Assembly (NCBI GenBank): GCA_003550305.1
Contig: QKYT01000014.1
Coordinates: 60,760 to 124,759, forward strand
DNA length: 64,000 nucleotides
Direction: 5' to 3'
Source of the DNA: Glomus cerebriforme
Lineage: Eukaryota; Glomeromycota; Glomeromycetes; Glomerales; Glomeraceae
A program made the translations under genes and the position numbers. Shown here one piece after another: positions 36,351 through 48,235 of this stretch (the stretch's first letter is position 1; each line of letters opens with the position of its first letter). Below the pieces are notes generated by a model. It had not been told where the DNA came from, made no database searches, and worked only from the letters and a program-made list of their open reading frames with translations.

Positions 36351-37192
36351 GTTTAGGTAGGTAACTATAAACTTATCTTTAGTTTATTTAAAAATTATTC
36401 ATTTAGATTTCTTCATTTGTTTAGGTTCTGTTTCTAAAAAAAGAAGGATGAAAAAAATAAAAATAAAAAAAAAACTTTTTTTTTATTTTATTGATTTAAT
36501 ATATGGAGATCTGAATCTGATCAGATCAGATCTGGATTTTTTTAGTACTATGATTTGATCTGATTAGATCAGATTTATATCAGATTTATTTGATTCAAAT
36601 CAAATCCATGAATCTTAAATTTGCAAACTAATCCAAATCTGTTTCAAATCAAATCTGCAAATTCAGAACAGATCAGATTTTTTTCAGAATACTAGTTTAG
36701 ACCATTCTTGGATACTTGAATTCCATTTTATTAAATTTATATGAAATTGGTATCTTAGGTAAGAGATGGAAAATATCTGAAAATTTGATTAATAGTTGAT
36801 CATCTGTTGGTAATTGGTTCCCTTATTATTACACTTTCTTAGTTTTTATTTCATAGTAATAATTTCTTATTTAGTCTTTTAAGATGATGTAATGTATTGT
36901 TATTAGAAAAATAAATAAAAAGTTAAAAAGATATGCAAAGATATAGGATGCTTGGTTAGGTATATTAACGTGAGAAGTAGATTTAGGTGGCTATCACAAG
37001 TCTATTATCTTTTTGCAATAGGTATATCAAGGATCAAGAAAAAAATGAAATACATAGGCTTTAGCTAATAGTTTAGTATAAATAGTCGATTCAATTTAAT
37101 TTGGATGAAATCTTTTTATGCTGTTAGGAATTAGCCTATTTTGAAAGGATACTACTGAGGATGGATAATAGGAGTTAACAAGATTTTTGATA

Positions 37193-37836
37193 ATGGCCTT
37201 CAAATGAAACAGTATAAGCAGTTAACTTAATTTATCTAAAGTATCTATTAAGGTGATTAGAAAACTGGCTTCATAGGGTAGAGGAATAGAGATATTTTTA
37301 TATATAGTTTTTTTCTTTGTATTTTTTAGTTTTAGTACTTTTAGATAATTCTTTTTTCCTGGAAGTTGATATTAGTAACCATTTTCTATAAATCTTTTTA
37401 AAACATTTTATACTAATTTAAAAATCTAAGTTCTCAAAATAGGATAGAGATTGATATTAGTATTCGATCTCTAGAAATTTATCAATATTTTATACTAGTT
37501 TGAAGACCTATAGTGTTAAAAGGAGATTTAGATAAATTGGATAAAGGATATTCTTTAAGAGAAGATTTGGAAGGACTGATTGAAAAGATTTTTATTGATT
37601 CTAATACTAGGATATGAAGGAAAATTAGAGTATAGTTTGTATTTAAGGAAAGATTTATTTCAGTTCTTTCTCTGAAGACTTATATTATATAAGTATGACA
37701 AGTGGTAATTTTCTATATTATGGTGAAGATTGTATTATAGTAATATCAAATTTTATGGTATTCTGACTATGTATACTATAATATCTAATAAATAAAATTT
37801 CATATTCTGTCTTGTCTTCAAAAAAATAAATAAATA
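37193..37836 (+). mobile_element. Retroposon 3' end, copy 1
   Basis: This stretch is homologous to the reverse complement of 44301-44828. Both contain ATGGCCTTC near the start, TATACTAGTTTGAAGA, GGAGATTT and GGATAT boxes, an AATAAA signal and a terminal GTCTTC followed by an A run (37820-37827). This is the structure of a LINE 3' end or of a retroposed non-coding transcript. No reading frame is preserved. How far it extends upstream of 37193 is not clear. Confidence 0.68.
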
Positions 37837-37839
37837 ATA

Positions 37840-40150
37840 GCTAATCTATAATTTTGCAATAAAAGTTTATTAATTTGTATTCTTAATTAATCCATTCACA
37901 TTTTATTTAATTTTTTTTTTATGATCTTAAGTGAGTTATTTGTATAAATATTATAATAGGATTTTGTAATTTATTACTATGGTAATTTATAGTAATTTTG
38001 TTGCCAGCATGATATATAATGATGACAAATAGGATTTTACCATTAAAAAAAATCCTAAATTTCCAGAATATTTAATAAAAATGAAGAAAGGTGGACATGA
38101 CGAGATGTGATATTAAACCTAATCATTTGACTCTAATTCTAACTCTAATCCTAACCTAACCCTAATCAAACCTTAATTCTAACCAAAATTATTGAATATG
38201 ATAAAACATTATGGTAATAAAAAATAATTTTCTTATAATTATTAATTTTTAAATTAAAATACATATTTCAAAGATATAAGAAAAGCTTAGTATTATATTA
38301 TTTAAAAAATTTTATTTTATATTAATTCTAATTTCAAAATAAAATATATTTATATCATAGTTATTTTCTATAAAGAATAAAAAGTATAATATGTATGTAA
38401 TGTTCATAAATATAAAGATTCTTTTCTGTTAACTTTTTATCCTTTCTTTTAAGATATATAAGTTGATGTAATTAACTTTTAATCTGTGTTAAATGCATAT
38501 TTAATAAAGAAAAAATAATCAAATCACAGTTCTCTTGATATTCTTTTAGTATAATGATAGAATTTCTATTATTATTAAAGCTCTATTCTTATATTATAAT
38601 ATTAGTTAATCAGCAAAAATGATTTATAATATTTATAATTTAGTTTAGAATATAAGTATATATATTATTTCATTATATAGTTATTTATTAATTATTTATT
38701 AGGGAGATAGTATGATTAGAAATCATATGACTGGAAGGTACAGAAATAATATAAAAGTTACATGAGAATTATAGAAACATGGAAATAATTTACTAAAGAT
38801 AATTTGTATTACAATAGAAAAAAGATAAAATATAAGAAGGAAGTGTAGAAATAGTATTACAGTTTGTATCACACCAATAGATATAAATATATCCTCTCTT
38901 CCACTTTTGTAAAGTAATACTTTTGCATAGTACTTTAAGATATTACTAAACTAATAATAAAATATAATATTTGATTCTTTGGTTATTTCTTATGAGTAAA
39001 TGATTACTAGGTAAACTATTAGTATAATATTCTATTGAAAAAACCTGAATACTAGAGTTCTGTTAATTCAAAGTAGATAAGTAATTAACTATTCTTAGGA
39101 AGAAACTCTCACAGTTTGATTTTTTATTACTAGGTTATACTGAATGTACTATTCGATGACAGGAACCTGCTGAATAATAACATATAGTACAAAATCATAA
39201 AGATTTCTTTAAGGTCCTTATTTATTATTTTTTTGAAGATTAGTATAGGATCATTAGTTATCCTTACTTTTAAAAAAAAAAAAAATTTAATTAATAATTA
39301 ATTAAAAATTTTTATATTAAAGTATTTTATATTTAAATACAAATTATAAAATTATTACTTAAATATTTATTTGTATTCAAATAAATATTATAAAATTAAT
39401 ATAAAAAATAATTTAAGTTTCTTAATTAATAATATATATATTATATATCTTATTAATAATAATTATAAAAATGTATAGATTCTTAAATATTTAAAATGCA
39501 TTATTAATATAATTGTTTTGTAAATAATGTTTTTTATTATTATATACTGATATATTTGATATATTTCATATAATGAGAAAATATGAGACTTATTATGAAT
39601 CTATAACTATTTCATATTATATTAATATTTGAAAAAATCTTATAAAATCATATATTCAACAACAATCTCATTCACAAAAATAACTATACTTATTCTTACT
39701 ACTCATTTCACCATTGACACAATAAATTCTTGCAATTCTTACAACATATATTTTACCAATTAAAACATTCACCAATTTATGTTTTAGAAGTTTACTATAT
39801 TTTTCAAACGCTTCAATTGCACAAACAAACCATTATCAACCAGACCAATATTCATATTCTTTACATCACGTTAATGCTAGCCAAATTTTAACATTTTCTG
39901 ATATGTCGAATTTCTCAAGTTCTATATTATTATTAAAAATAATACCAACGAACTTAATTTATAAAATTTGAGAAATTGAATATACGTTCCGTATATCACA
40001 ATTTCGGTCTAAATGTTTTTTAAAAGTAACGTGAATCCAGTCGGCGCAGTTTCATTGTTTTGGAATCAAAATTAAAAAACAAAAATGGATTTTTCTGAAC
40101 GCCACATTTCTTTCTTTCCTTTTCGAAAAAAAACCAAATATATTATTGAA
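37840..40150. other. AT-rich spacer
   Basis: No gene is seen. A short telomere-like patch (CTAACCTAACCCTAATC) lies at 38140-38165. The 200 bp before 40153 is the presumed VMA21 promoter. Confidence 0.5.
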
Positions 40151-40152
40151 TA

Positions 40153-40588
40153 ATGTCCTCAACAACGATATCAGAAAAAACTGTTGATAACCTTGTTAGT
40201 CAGAATAAAAGTGTAGAAACGCCAAGGTCATTAATCTTTTTTTATTTAAATGTTTTTTGTTATGTATTTTATTTTAAAACTTTTTTTTAAATTAGAGGAG
40301 TAATTTTTAAACTTTATTCACATACTGTTATGATGATAATTCTTCCGCTTACTACTTACTATTATACTTCGAATTATTATTTTGAAGGTATTATTTTTTG
40401 AGTTACCCTTTGAATTTTCATTTAACTGACACTAATCCTTTTTAATAATAATAGGAGAAAATAAAACAACAAAAGCTGCACTTGCAGCTGCTGGAATTGC
40501 AAATGTTGTTGTATTTTCTTTTATAATCACGGCAATTTTAGAGGATTATTCTAGTGATACACAACAAAAACGAGATAAAAAAGAATGA
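40153..40588 (+). CDS. VMA21: V-ATPase assembly factor Vma21
   Basis: A small ER membrane chaperone that helps assemble the V0 sector of the vacuolar proton pump. Three exons (40153-40226, 40296-40387, 40455-40588) encode 99 residues, the usual size. Two membrane segments are visible: KLYSHTVMMIILPLTTYYYT (about 29-48) and ALAAAGIANVVVFSFIITAIL (about 65-85), with the NxTTxAALAAxxxANVVV pattern of the family. The C terminus RDKKE resembles the dilysine ER-retrieval signal of yeast Vma21. The first intron has an unusual GTCATT donor; no other donor keeps the frame. Converges with the signal peptide peptidase gene 266 bp away. Confidence 0.9.
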
Positions 40589-40854
40589 ATAATTAACATA
40601 AGATTTTATAAAAATCACTAAAATCTTTTACAATGATTAAATTTACCATTTACAATATTTGTAATATTACATTTTATAATAGTAAAAATAACTCAATAGC
40701 GTATAGTTAATCGTAATTGTAATTAGGTTTTGATTAAACTTTATTTTTTTTCGTCAATTATAATATAATAAAAATTTATATAAAAAAAAATTTCTCATTC
40801 TATTAATTCATATTTCTTTATATATTTGATGAATTATATCATCATTTAAGAAAA

Positions 40855-42386
40855 TTAACCAGTTTTCTTTTTAGATGATTTTTTCTTTTTCTTTTTACCA
40901 CTTGTTAGTGATGTTGATACGTCAACATAATCATCCTCTTCCGTAGTTAATGCACCACCTGAAGCTCCAATAGCATCTATATTACCAGATACTTCAGTAC
41001 TTCGAATCTTTCTTTGTTTAGTGTGTCCATCATCTCTTTCACTATCACTTGATACTATTTGCTTATGGCCATCTTTCTTTTTCTTCTCTTCATCACTATC
41101 TTCAGCTGTATAATTAAAAACTTCTTTCAATTGATTTTTCGCAATACCAGTAACTAATACAGACAATATACAAGCAGGCGAAAGATAAAGTAATGCAGGT
41201 TGAGCAGCTTTAAATGTGTGCATAATTACTATGGTTGTAACAAGACCTAAAATATATGCTGTAAAACAATTATTAAAATAGGTTGTTGGAAATGCAGAAT
41301 ATTTTTTAGCATTAGGGTTCTTTTTTAGGTGAAGGCTATGATCAAAGCGAAGACAAAGGGCAACATAAATCCCTAAAAAGTTTGCAATAATAAAAAAATA
41401 AAATAAAATAAAAATCAATATAATTATGTCAAAACCCAATATATATAATTAATTTATTGTAAAAAGGATCTCACCAGGAACAACAATATCACCCAAACCC
41501 AACATTGTAAATTGTAGAGCCTCATCAGGTAATAATCCAAACCATTGTTTCGGCCAGACAACTTTAATTGGTGCGTCAAAACTTTTGGCCACGGTGACCA
41601 TTACCTCTGTGCCAAATACCCAAAAAATATCATAAAAAAATAATCCGCTTAAGAGAATCATGCCGGTTTTAAATGAATCAATAGATAACATTTGAATTGC
41701 ATTAAATGCAAAAGCAAGTCCAAAGATATTAGAAGCGATCCAATTTTTGGTCACTACGTAGTAAGCGGTAAGGAGGAGTGAAACGAAAAGTGTAACGAGA
41801 TGTATGACTGTGAAACTGCCGCTATAAATCTCTGAAAATCAAAAATTGTGATTTTACAACGGTAAAGGTTAAATAACATGATTTAATATATAATTATTAA
41901 TTCAGATTAATATCTAACCTTTAGCTTTCTTTGTTAAAACAAATTTATAAGCATCTAGTCTAAGTCCACTAACGTTTTTGACGACGTGTACTCCGGCATT
42001 TGTCAAAGCAATCACCCCCAAAAATGCAAAATATCCGGTAACAAGATAATTCACATACTCTTTATCTAATAATTTGAATACTAGATAAAGTGAAAATAAT
42101 ACGATAGACCCAAACACTGGAAACATATAAGCATCTTCCGTTGATAAAGACTCAGAAGAAGATTCATCCTCTGAGGAAGATTCTGTGTCATGGCCTTGTT
42201 TAGAGGTATGTCTCTATTATTGTACGAGAAACAAAGGATTTAGTAATTTGTAAATCAGTTAACGTGCTCAATGGTCACCAACAACCATACCTTAGGCCAC
42301 TTTACTGAGGCGAATGATCCGTAATAAATCGGTACCACCGCCATTGTACCCAAAGCAACGTATGCGATTAGTAGACCAGGGTCCAT
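40855..42386 (-). CDS. Signal peptide peptidase (presenilin-type)
   Basis: An intramembrane aspartyl protease of the ER that cleaves residual signal peptides and takes part in membrane-protein quality control. Four exons (42291-42386, 41919-42213, 41475-41831, 40855-41372) encode 421 residues, with about nine hydrophobic segments. The catalytic YD (197-198, FFYDIFWVFGT) and GLGD (242-245) and the PAL motif (308-310) are all present. A Ser/Glu-rich luminal-type insert follows the first helix. A long acidic then Lys-rich tail ends in KKTG, a KKxx ER-retrieval signal. The exon 2 donor is GTTAGA, and all junctions keep frame. Confidence 0.95.
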
Positions 42387-43252
42387 TTTTTTTTAACGTA
42401 TAAACAATCGGAAAAGTAGAGAGTTTTAAAGAATGTGAGTTGTGAGTTGTGAGTTATTAGATGTTATTTATATTCATGAAGATACGGTCAAAATTTTCGT
42501 TTTCGACTAACAAGCTGTGTTGTTGATTTTTGATTTGTTCGGAATCAGCGTTAGAATCAATGTGCACACGTGCCGATAGCCAGATCGTGTTTTGTTAACA
42601 CGTAAGTCTTGCAGTAATTATCCTAACGTGAGGCGTGACAAATATGATTTCTTTCACGGTTGAATAAACTTCAGAATACGTGATTATGTGCTTATTCATC
42701 ATCATCGTGTTTGTCCGTATATGTCGCGTAAGTGCGTAAACGTCGATCGTAAGAATTTAATTATTAATTAAATTATATAAACCTATGTTTAAAATCATTA
42801 AAATCAAAATTATAACTTTCGCATGTGGAATATAATAGTTTATTAACCTGCATATTATGACCTTTACAAACCCCTATCTGATTGGCTACATATATTTGTT
42901 GCACAATGCAACTGCACGTAATTTTTGATTGGTCGTATAATCGCAATTCGGAAGATTTTCAATTTTCATTGATTTTTATTGATTTGTACCGAGATCATGA
43001 TCTACATTCCGGCCATCAAAAAATATATATTTATTAATTTGCTAATCATTAACAAATAAATTTTTTTTCGTTAATTTAAATATTTTTTTTTTATTTCTTA
43101 TATTATGAAAAGTTTATAAGAATATGAATGTAATTTATATATTGCTGAATTTTTATGAAATATTACATTACTGGATGATACTGATGATGATATAAATAGA
43201 GATACTGTAGTGATGATAATATTGAAAAAATACTAAAGGTAGAGTGTATAAT
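42387..43252. other. 5' flank of SPP gene
   Basis: Promoter side of the protease gene. At about 42630-42657 it contains GGCGTGACAAATATGATTTC followed by CACG, similar to the box of the 3590-6540 array. It ends at the gap. No gene is seen. Confidence 0.45.
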
Positions 43253-44157
43253 NNNNNNNNNNNNNNNNNNNNNNNNNNNNNNNNNNNNNNNNNNNNNNNN
43301 NNNNNNNNNNNNNNNNNNNNNNNNNNNNNNNNNNNNNNNNNNNNNNNNNNNNNNNNNNNNNNNNNNNNNNNNNNNNNNNNNNNNNNNNNNNNNNNNNNNN
43401 NNNNNNNNNNNNNNNNNNNNNNNNNNNNNNNNNNNNNNNNNNNNNNNNNNNNNNNNNNNNNNNNNNNNNNNNNNNNNNNNNNNNNNNNNNNNNNNNNNNN
43501 NNNNNNNNNNNNNNNNNNNNNNNNNNNNNNNNNNNNNNNNNNNNNNNNNNNNNNNNNNNNNNNNNNNNNNNNNNNNNNNNNNNNNNNNNNNNNNNNNNNN
43601 NNNNNNNNNNNNNNNNNNNNNNNNNNNNNNNNNNNNNNNNNNNNNNNNNNNNNNNNNNNNNNNNNNNNNNNNNNNNNNNNNNNNNNNNNNNNNNNNNNNN
43701 NNNNNNNNNNNNNNNNNNNNNNNNNNNNNNNNNNNNNNNNNNNNNNNNNNNNNNNNNNNNNNNNNNNNNNNNNNNNNNNNNNNNNNNNNNNNNNNNNNNN
43801 NNNNNNNNNNNNNNNNNNNNNNNNNNNNNNNNNNNNNNNNNNNNNNNNNNNNNNNNNNNNNNNNNNNNNNNNNNNNNNNNNNNNNNNNNNNNNNNNNNNN
43901 NNNNNNNNNNNNNNNNNNNNNNNNNNNNNNNNNNNNNNNNNNNNNNNNNNNNNNNNNNNNNNNNNNNNNNNNNNNNNNNNNNNNNNNNNNNNNNNNNNNN
44001 NNNNNNNNNNNNNNNNNNNNNNNNNNNNNNNNNNNNNNNNNNNNNNNNNNNNNNNNNNNNNNNNNNNNNNNNNNNNNNNNNNNNNNNNNNNNNNNNNNNN
44101 NNNNNNNNNNNNNNNNNNNNNNNNNNNNNNNNNNNNNNNNNNNNNNNNNNNNNNNNN
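43253..44157. other. Assembly gap (905 N)
   Basis: A run of N. The open frame that spans it is an artefact. Confidence 1.
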
Positions 44158-44300
44158 ATAACTAAATAATTTTTTACATCTATCTTATAACAATTTCTTT
44201 TTAAACAAGAATATAACTTTCTAAATGAAATTTTTTTAAATATTACATTACTTTAAAATATTATTATGATTAGAAAAAATGTAAAAATATTCTTTACAAA

Positions 44301-44828
44301 TTTTTTTTTTTTTGAAGACATACTAAATCATGAACTTTATTTTGTAAATCAATGCAAATAGTGGTATACAATAACAAATAAAATTATATAGCTCAGATAT
44401 GAAACCTCCTCCTAACGTATCGTACTTACGTAGTATGAGTCCTCAAAGTAGATACTGAAACAAAACCCTCCTTAGATAGTTAATATGCTCTGAATCTCTT
44501 CTATATCCCAGTGCTAGCACTAAATAATAAAACTTTTCAATCAGTTTTCCCAAATCTCCCTTCAACACAATGGATCTTCAAACTAGTATGATTTGTTATA
44601 AAAGTATCTCACACTTTTGTAAGAGAAATTAAAGATACCAGCTACTAGTACTAACATTCAGAAAGAAAGGTAAACTATCTAATACTAAAACTAAAAATAC
44701 AAGAAAGAAACTAAACCTATATCTATCTCTACAATTTCCTTATCAGGATCGGTACCCTGATATGTCATCCTAACAAATGCTTCAGATGAATTAAGTCGAT
44801 TACTTATATTGTCTCATCCGAAGGCCAT
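44301..44828 (-). mobile_element. Retroposon 3' end, copy 2
   Basis: On the minus strand it starts near ATGGCCTTCGG (44828) and ends in AATAAAG and GTATGTCTTC followed by an A run (plus-strand T run 44301-44313). It is homologous to 37193-37836. In the first 64 bp the two copies differ at 15 positions, all transitions. This copy is less AT-shifted (it keeps CGG, GAC, CTGAAG) and so is nearer the ancestral sequence. Confidence 0.68.
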
Positions 44829-44829
44829 C

Positions 44830-45490
44830 ATATAGTACCTTGCCAATCTATATGAATATTCTTTACAAATTACCAAATAATATTGCATTCTATTATTATT
44901 ATTTTTACTTTTATTTTATTAATTTAAAAACAAAAATTTATGCTATTCAAATATTTTTTTTAATAAATCATATTGCTATTTATATTATACTTTATGTAAT
45001 ATATAAGTTTTCTATTTTAGCATTTATTTATAGTTTATTAGTAATGATTTTTGGTATTTTGAAATGAATTTTCTAATAAACTATATAATAAACTTATTTT
45101 TAACTTTATTTATATTTAGAATTCAATAATTAAATTTTTAAGAAACTAAAAATAAAAAAAAATAATGCTGAAGAATAAAATAATATTCTAATATTATTAA
45201 ATATATTTAAATTAAATGGATTATTATGAAAACTTTAATGCAGAAATTTTTGAAAATCTGTTTTTGATTTTTTGTAAAATATTTCATAAAAAATATAGGA
45301 CTGTAATTATTTACATGAATAAAATAAGTTATTATAAATAGTAAATTAAAAGTATTTTAACTTCAGATATAAAAAAGTAAAAAATGATTGACTAATTAAT
45401 TATTTATAATATTGCTCTTTCTAATGAATTAAAAAAACTAAAACTTTTGAAACTGATTTAAATAAATAATAAAAAAGTAATATGTCTAAA
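44830..45490. other. AT-rich spacer
   Basis: Low-complexity A/T sequence. The 75-codon frame at 44840-45067 is Tyr/Phe/Ile-rich low complexity and not credible as a gene. Confidence 0.5.
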
Positions 45491-45493
45491 ATC

Positions 45494-45903
45494 TATGCCA
45501 GGTTTGTGATGCAGCTAACTGATGTAATGTAATAAAAAATCATAAAAAGAAATTTTTTTATATTAACATATTATAATTTTTAAAAGTTACTAAATATACC
45601 TAATTTTAGCTGCTCTGCAAATTTACTTAAAATGTTAAAAGCAGTTTTAAATATTATTATTGACTTATTTGACAAAAATTTTATTTTTATCAAATCCATT
45701 TTTGAAAATGATTAGCAAAGACAATAAAATCAATCATTTATATATAAAGTCAAAAATGGCATTTTAAATCTCTTTCCAAAGCATAAGTAAAACTTGCAGA
45801 GCAACTAAAATTATATCTACAGTATAAATTTAAAGCTTTATAATAAAATTAAAAATTGTTATGTATTTTTTTGAAAAATTACTATGTCACAAACTTGGCA
45901 CAA
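45494..45903. mobile_element. Fold-back MITE, ~410 bp
   Basis: The left end TGCCAGGTTTGTGATGCAG and the reverse-complemented right end TGCCAAGTTTGTGACATAG match well. Further in, TAATTTTAGCTGCTCTGCAA (about 45601) pairs with the reverse complement of 45785-45812. The arms are therefore diverged inverted repeats of about 130 bp. No coding content and no certain target duplication. Confidence 0.6.
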
Positions 45904-46800
45904 ATTTCAGATGTGTAAAAAAATATTATTTTCTTATATCAAAAAATTTTTTTTTTTTTTTAGATAATGTTTATCTGGTCACATGTCTTAAATTTGAGCA
46001 TATACTGTATATGTAATTACTATTTATATCACTATTGACTATAGTACTAAAAAAAAAAATAAAATAAAAATAAAAATATGCACTCCGAACTTAAAATGTT
46101 TTATATTTTCTAGTTATATTTATTATATTAATATTTATTAGATAGATGAATATATCATATAAATTACAAATATATTCTCTAAATAGAAAAATATAACTTA
46201 TTATATGAGAATATTGATTTATAAAAGTGAAATATAATAACAATACTTTTTTGGTGAAAACTGGCCCTTATACTTTATCAAATATAATATCAAATAATTA
46301 TATTATTAATATAATTAACTCTATTATTAAAAAAAAAGAAAAAAAAAACTTATTTTATTATTAAGATTATTATTATAACTATTATTAATATCTTTTTATA
46401 AATCTTATAACAATTTTCATTTTTCTTATAATTCAATATATTCTAATATAAGTTTTTCTATTCTTTATAGGATGATTGAATTTATCATATTTAATTATAT
46501 TATAATAATAGTAAAATTTATGATTAAAAGATTTTGAAAAAATAGAATTCTAAATAAATTCTATATAATCTTTATGAAATTGTTTTTAATCTTTTATTAG
46601 CTAATTTTTTAGGATTTATAGATGCTTATAAAAGATCATATTAAAGAAAATAAAAAATCTATCTATAAGTTAAAATGACATTATATTTAAATTGGTAATT
46701 TTTGTTAAAAAAAATAATATAAAATTCTTGACAATAGATAGAAAATAATAGCATTAGATTGATTATCATCATAAATTTCTTCATTATCAAAGAAATTATA
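45904..46800. other. AT-rich spacer
   Basis: Nothing recognisable beyond A/T-rich sequence. Confidence 0.5.
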
Positions 46801-46859
46801 GGTTCATAAATAAAGAATAGAGTATTTTACATCTCTATTTTCATAATCTTTAAAATGAC

Positions 46860-47515
46860 ATTAGTTGATAATAAAATTAAGAATGTTTTCTTCATTTTAT
46901 TTCAAATGGCAGTTAGAAATATGCATTGTATAAAATAGTATAATATTTTGATCTCAGTATTACAATGAAGACATTTAAAATTATAATATAGATATAAAGA
47001 TCTTTTTGCAAGAATGTTATCAGTATAAAGAAAAAGAGTGTTAAATTTTAATTTTTTTAATGAATGATTCATTAATATTAGAATTAAAATACAAGTTATT
47101 ATTTTTTATAGCAAAGATAATTTAAAAAATAAAGGAAAAATAATAAATAATTAACTATTCAAAATATATAACAATATTATGAAGTATTTTGAGAAAAGAT
47201 TAAAAAGATATTTCTACTGATTAGTTATTTTACATAATTTAAAGAAAAGCCTGAGTAATTATATTCTAATATGTTTTTGATAAACAAATTTAAATTAGTT
47301 TCTATTTTGGCTAAAGTATTTACCAATTATTATCTATGACTTTATCATGACTTTTAACTTTAATTAAACTAAAATTTAAAGATTTTTTTTTAATATTATT
47401 TTTTAAAATTTTCTGAATAACATTACTATTATTCACATTATTTAACAATAATATAAAACTATTGATACTATCTATTGATGCCTTACTATTTGTGTAAATC
47501 ATAATCTGAAAATAG
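46860..47515 (-). pseudogene. LINE remnant: RNase H and zinc knuckle
   Basis: Read leftward, 47502-47320 gives an RNase H-type segment. YTNSKASID stands at the position of the catalytic TDS motif, and SLIKVKSHDKVIDNN stands at the conserved KVKAH...NN(x)AD region. After a frameshift NTLAK follows. At about 47030-46925 a post-RNase H zinc-binding segment is seen: LYTDNILAKRS, then FKCLHCNTE and FIQC. These belong to the non-LTR retrotransposon proteins common in Glomeromycotina. The reverse transcriptase part is not recognisable here. The first catalytic Asp reads Asn (GAT to AAT). Confidence 0.62.
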
Positions 47516-47821
47516 CAAAAAGAGTTAAAAATATAATATCTAGCTCTACTTTAATAAATAAAAGTCAATTCATAATTTAGTAAGAAAATTTTAGATTTTG
47601 ATTATTAATGTTAATTCAGCCTACTCTTATTTGCATCCATTATTATTGGCAATTTTAAGTAAAATATTCATATAAATATGAAAGAGCTAATAAGAGAGTG
47701 AAAATATCTGTGTAGAAGATCAAATAGTATGAAATGCAATTATCTTGAATATAAAATCTTATAATAATTTTATTTGAGATATTATTAAAAAGATTAATGT
47801 AATTAGCAATCAAGTACCATA

Positions 47822-48235
47822 TACAGTAATTCTAAAATTAAGTATTTTCTGAAAATAAGCACCGATGGGATGGAACATTTTTGGGATATATCTGGAACAA
47901 TTGGAACATAGTGTAGGACAGTTTGGAATATAATGTGGAATATTTTCAAAATGCTTGGAACATCAAAAATTCCCAATATATACTGCCCCTACATATAAAA
48001 AAAATAACCCAAAATAAGCACTTTTTTGATAATAAATTTATGATATCTCAGCCAATATTTATTCTAAAAATATGAAATAATTAAGATGAATTCAATGAGC
48101 TAAATATCATTAATTTTTAATTACTGGATTACAAGATATCCTAAATAAAAAATTAATATAAATATGATTTTTTTACATCAAAATTAAGCATCTCTATAAC
48201 AAAAAAAGGGTGCTTAATTTCAGAACTATATAGTA
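47822..48235. mobile_element. Candidate TA-flanked MITE
   Basis: The left end TACAGTAATTCTAAAATTAAG and the reverse-complemented right end TACTATATAGTTCTGAAATTAAG are similar (13/15 in the TTCTxAAATTAAG part), with TA at both borders. AATTAAGCA motifs recur inside in both orientations, and a GGAAC-rich patch lies at 47868-47970. No coding sequence. The boundaries are approximate. Confidence 0.45.

Larger units (their letters stand above)
33243..36694. mobile_element. Composite TIR element (outer), hAT-like
   Basis: The ends TAGTACTCTGAA (33243) and, reverse-complemented, TAGTATTCTGAA (36694) form 11/12 inverted repeats. They are flanked by an imperfect 8-bp duplication (GTTTGAAC versus GTTTAGAC, 6/8). 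Both ends lead into arrays of GATCTGA/TCAGATC motifs (33255-33475 and 36500-36685), as in hAT subterminal regions. The interior is a ~125-bp tandem array split by a younger hAT element. No transposase gene is left. The flanking duplication is imperfect, so the boundaries are probable rather than proven. Confidence 0.5.

Noticed and set aside
43244..44161. 305-codon open frame across the second gap
   Set aside because: Made of N. No real coding sequence.
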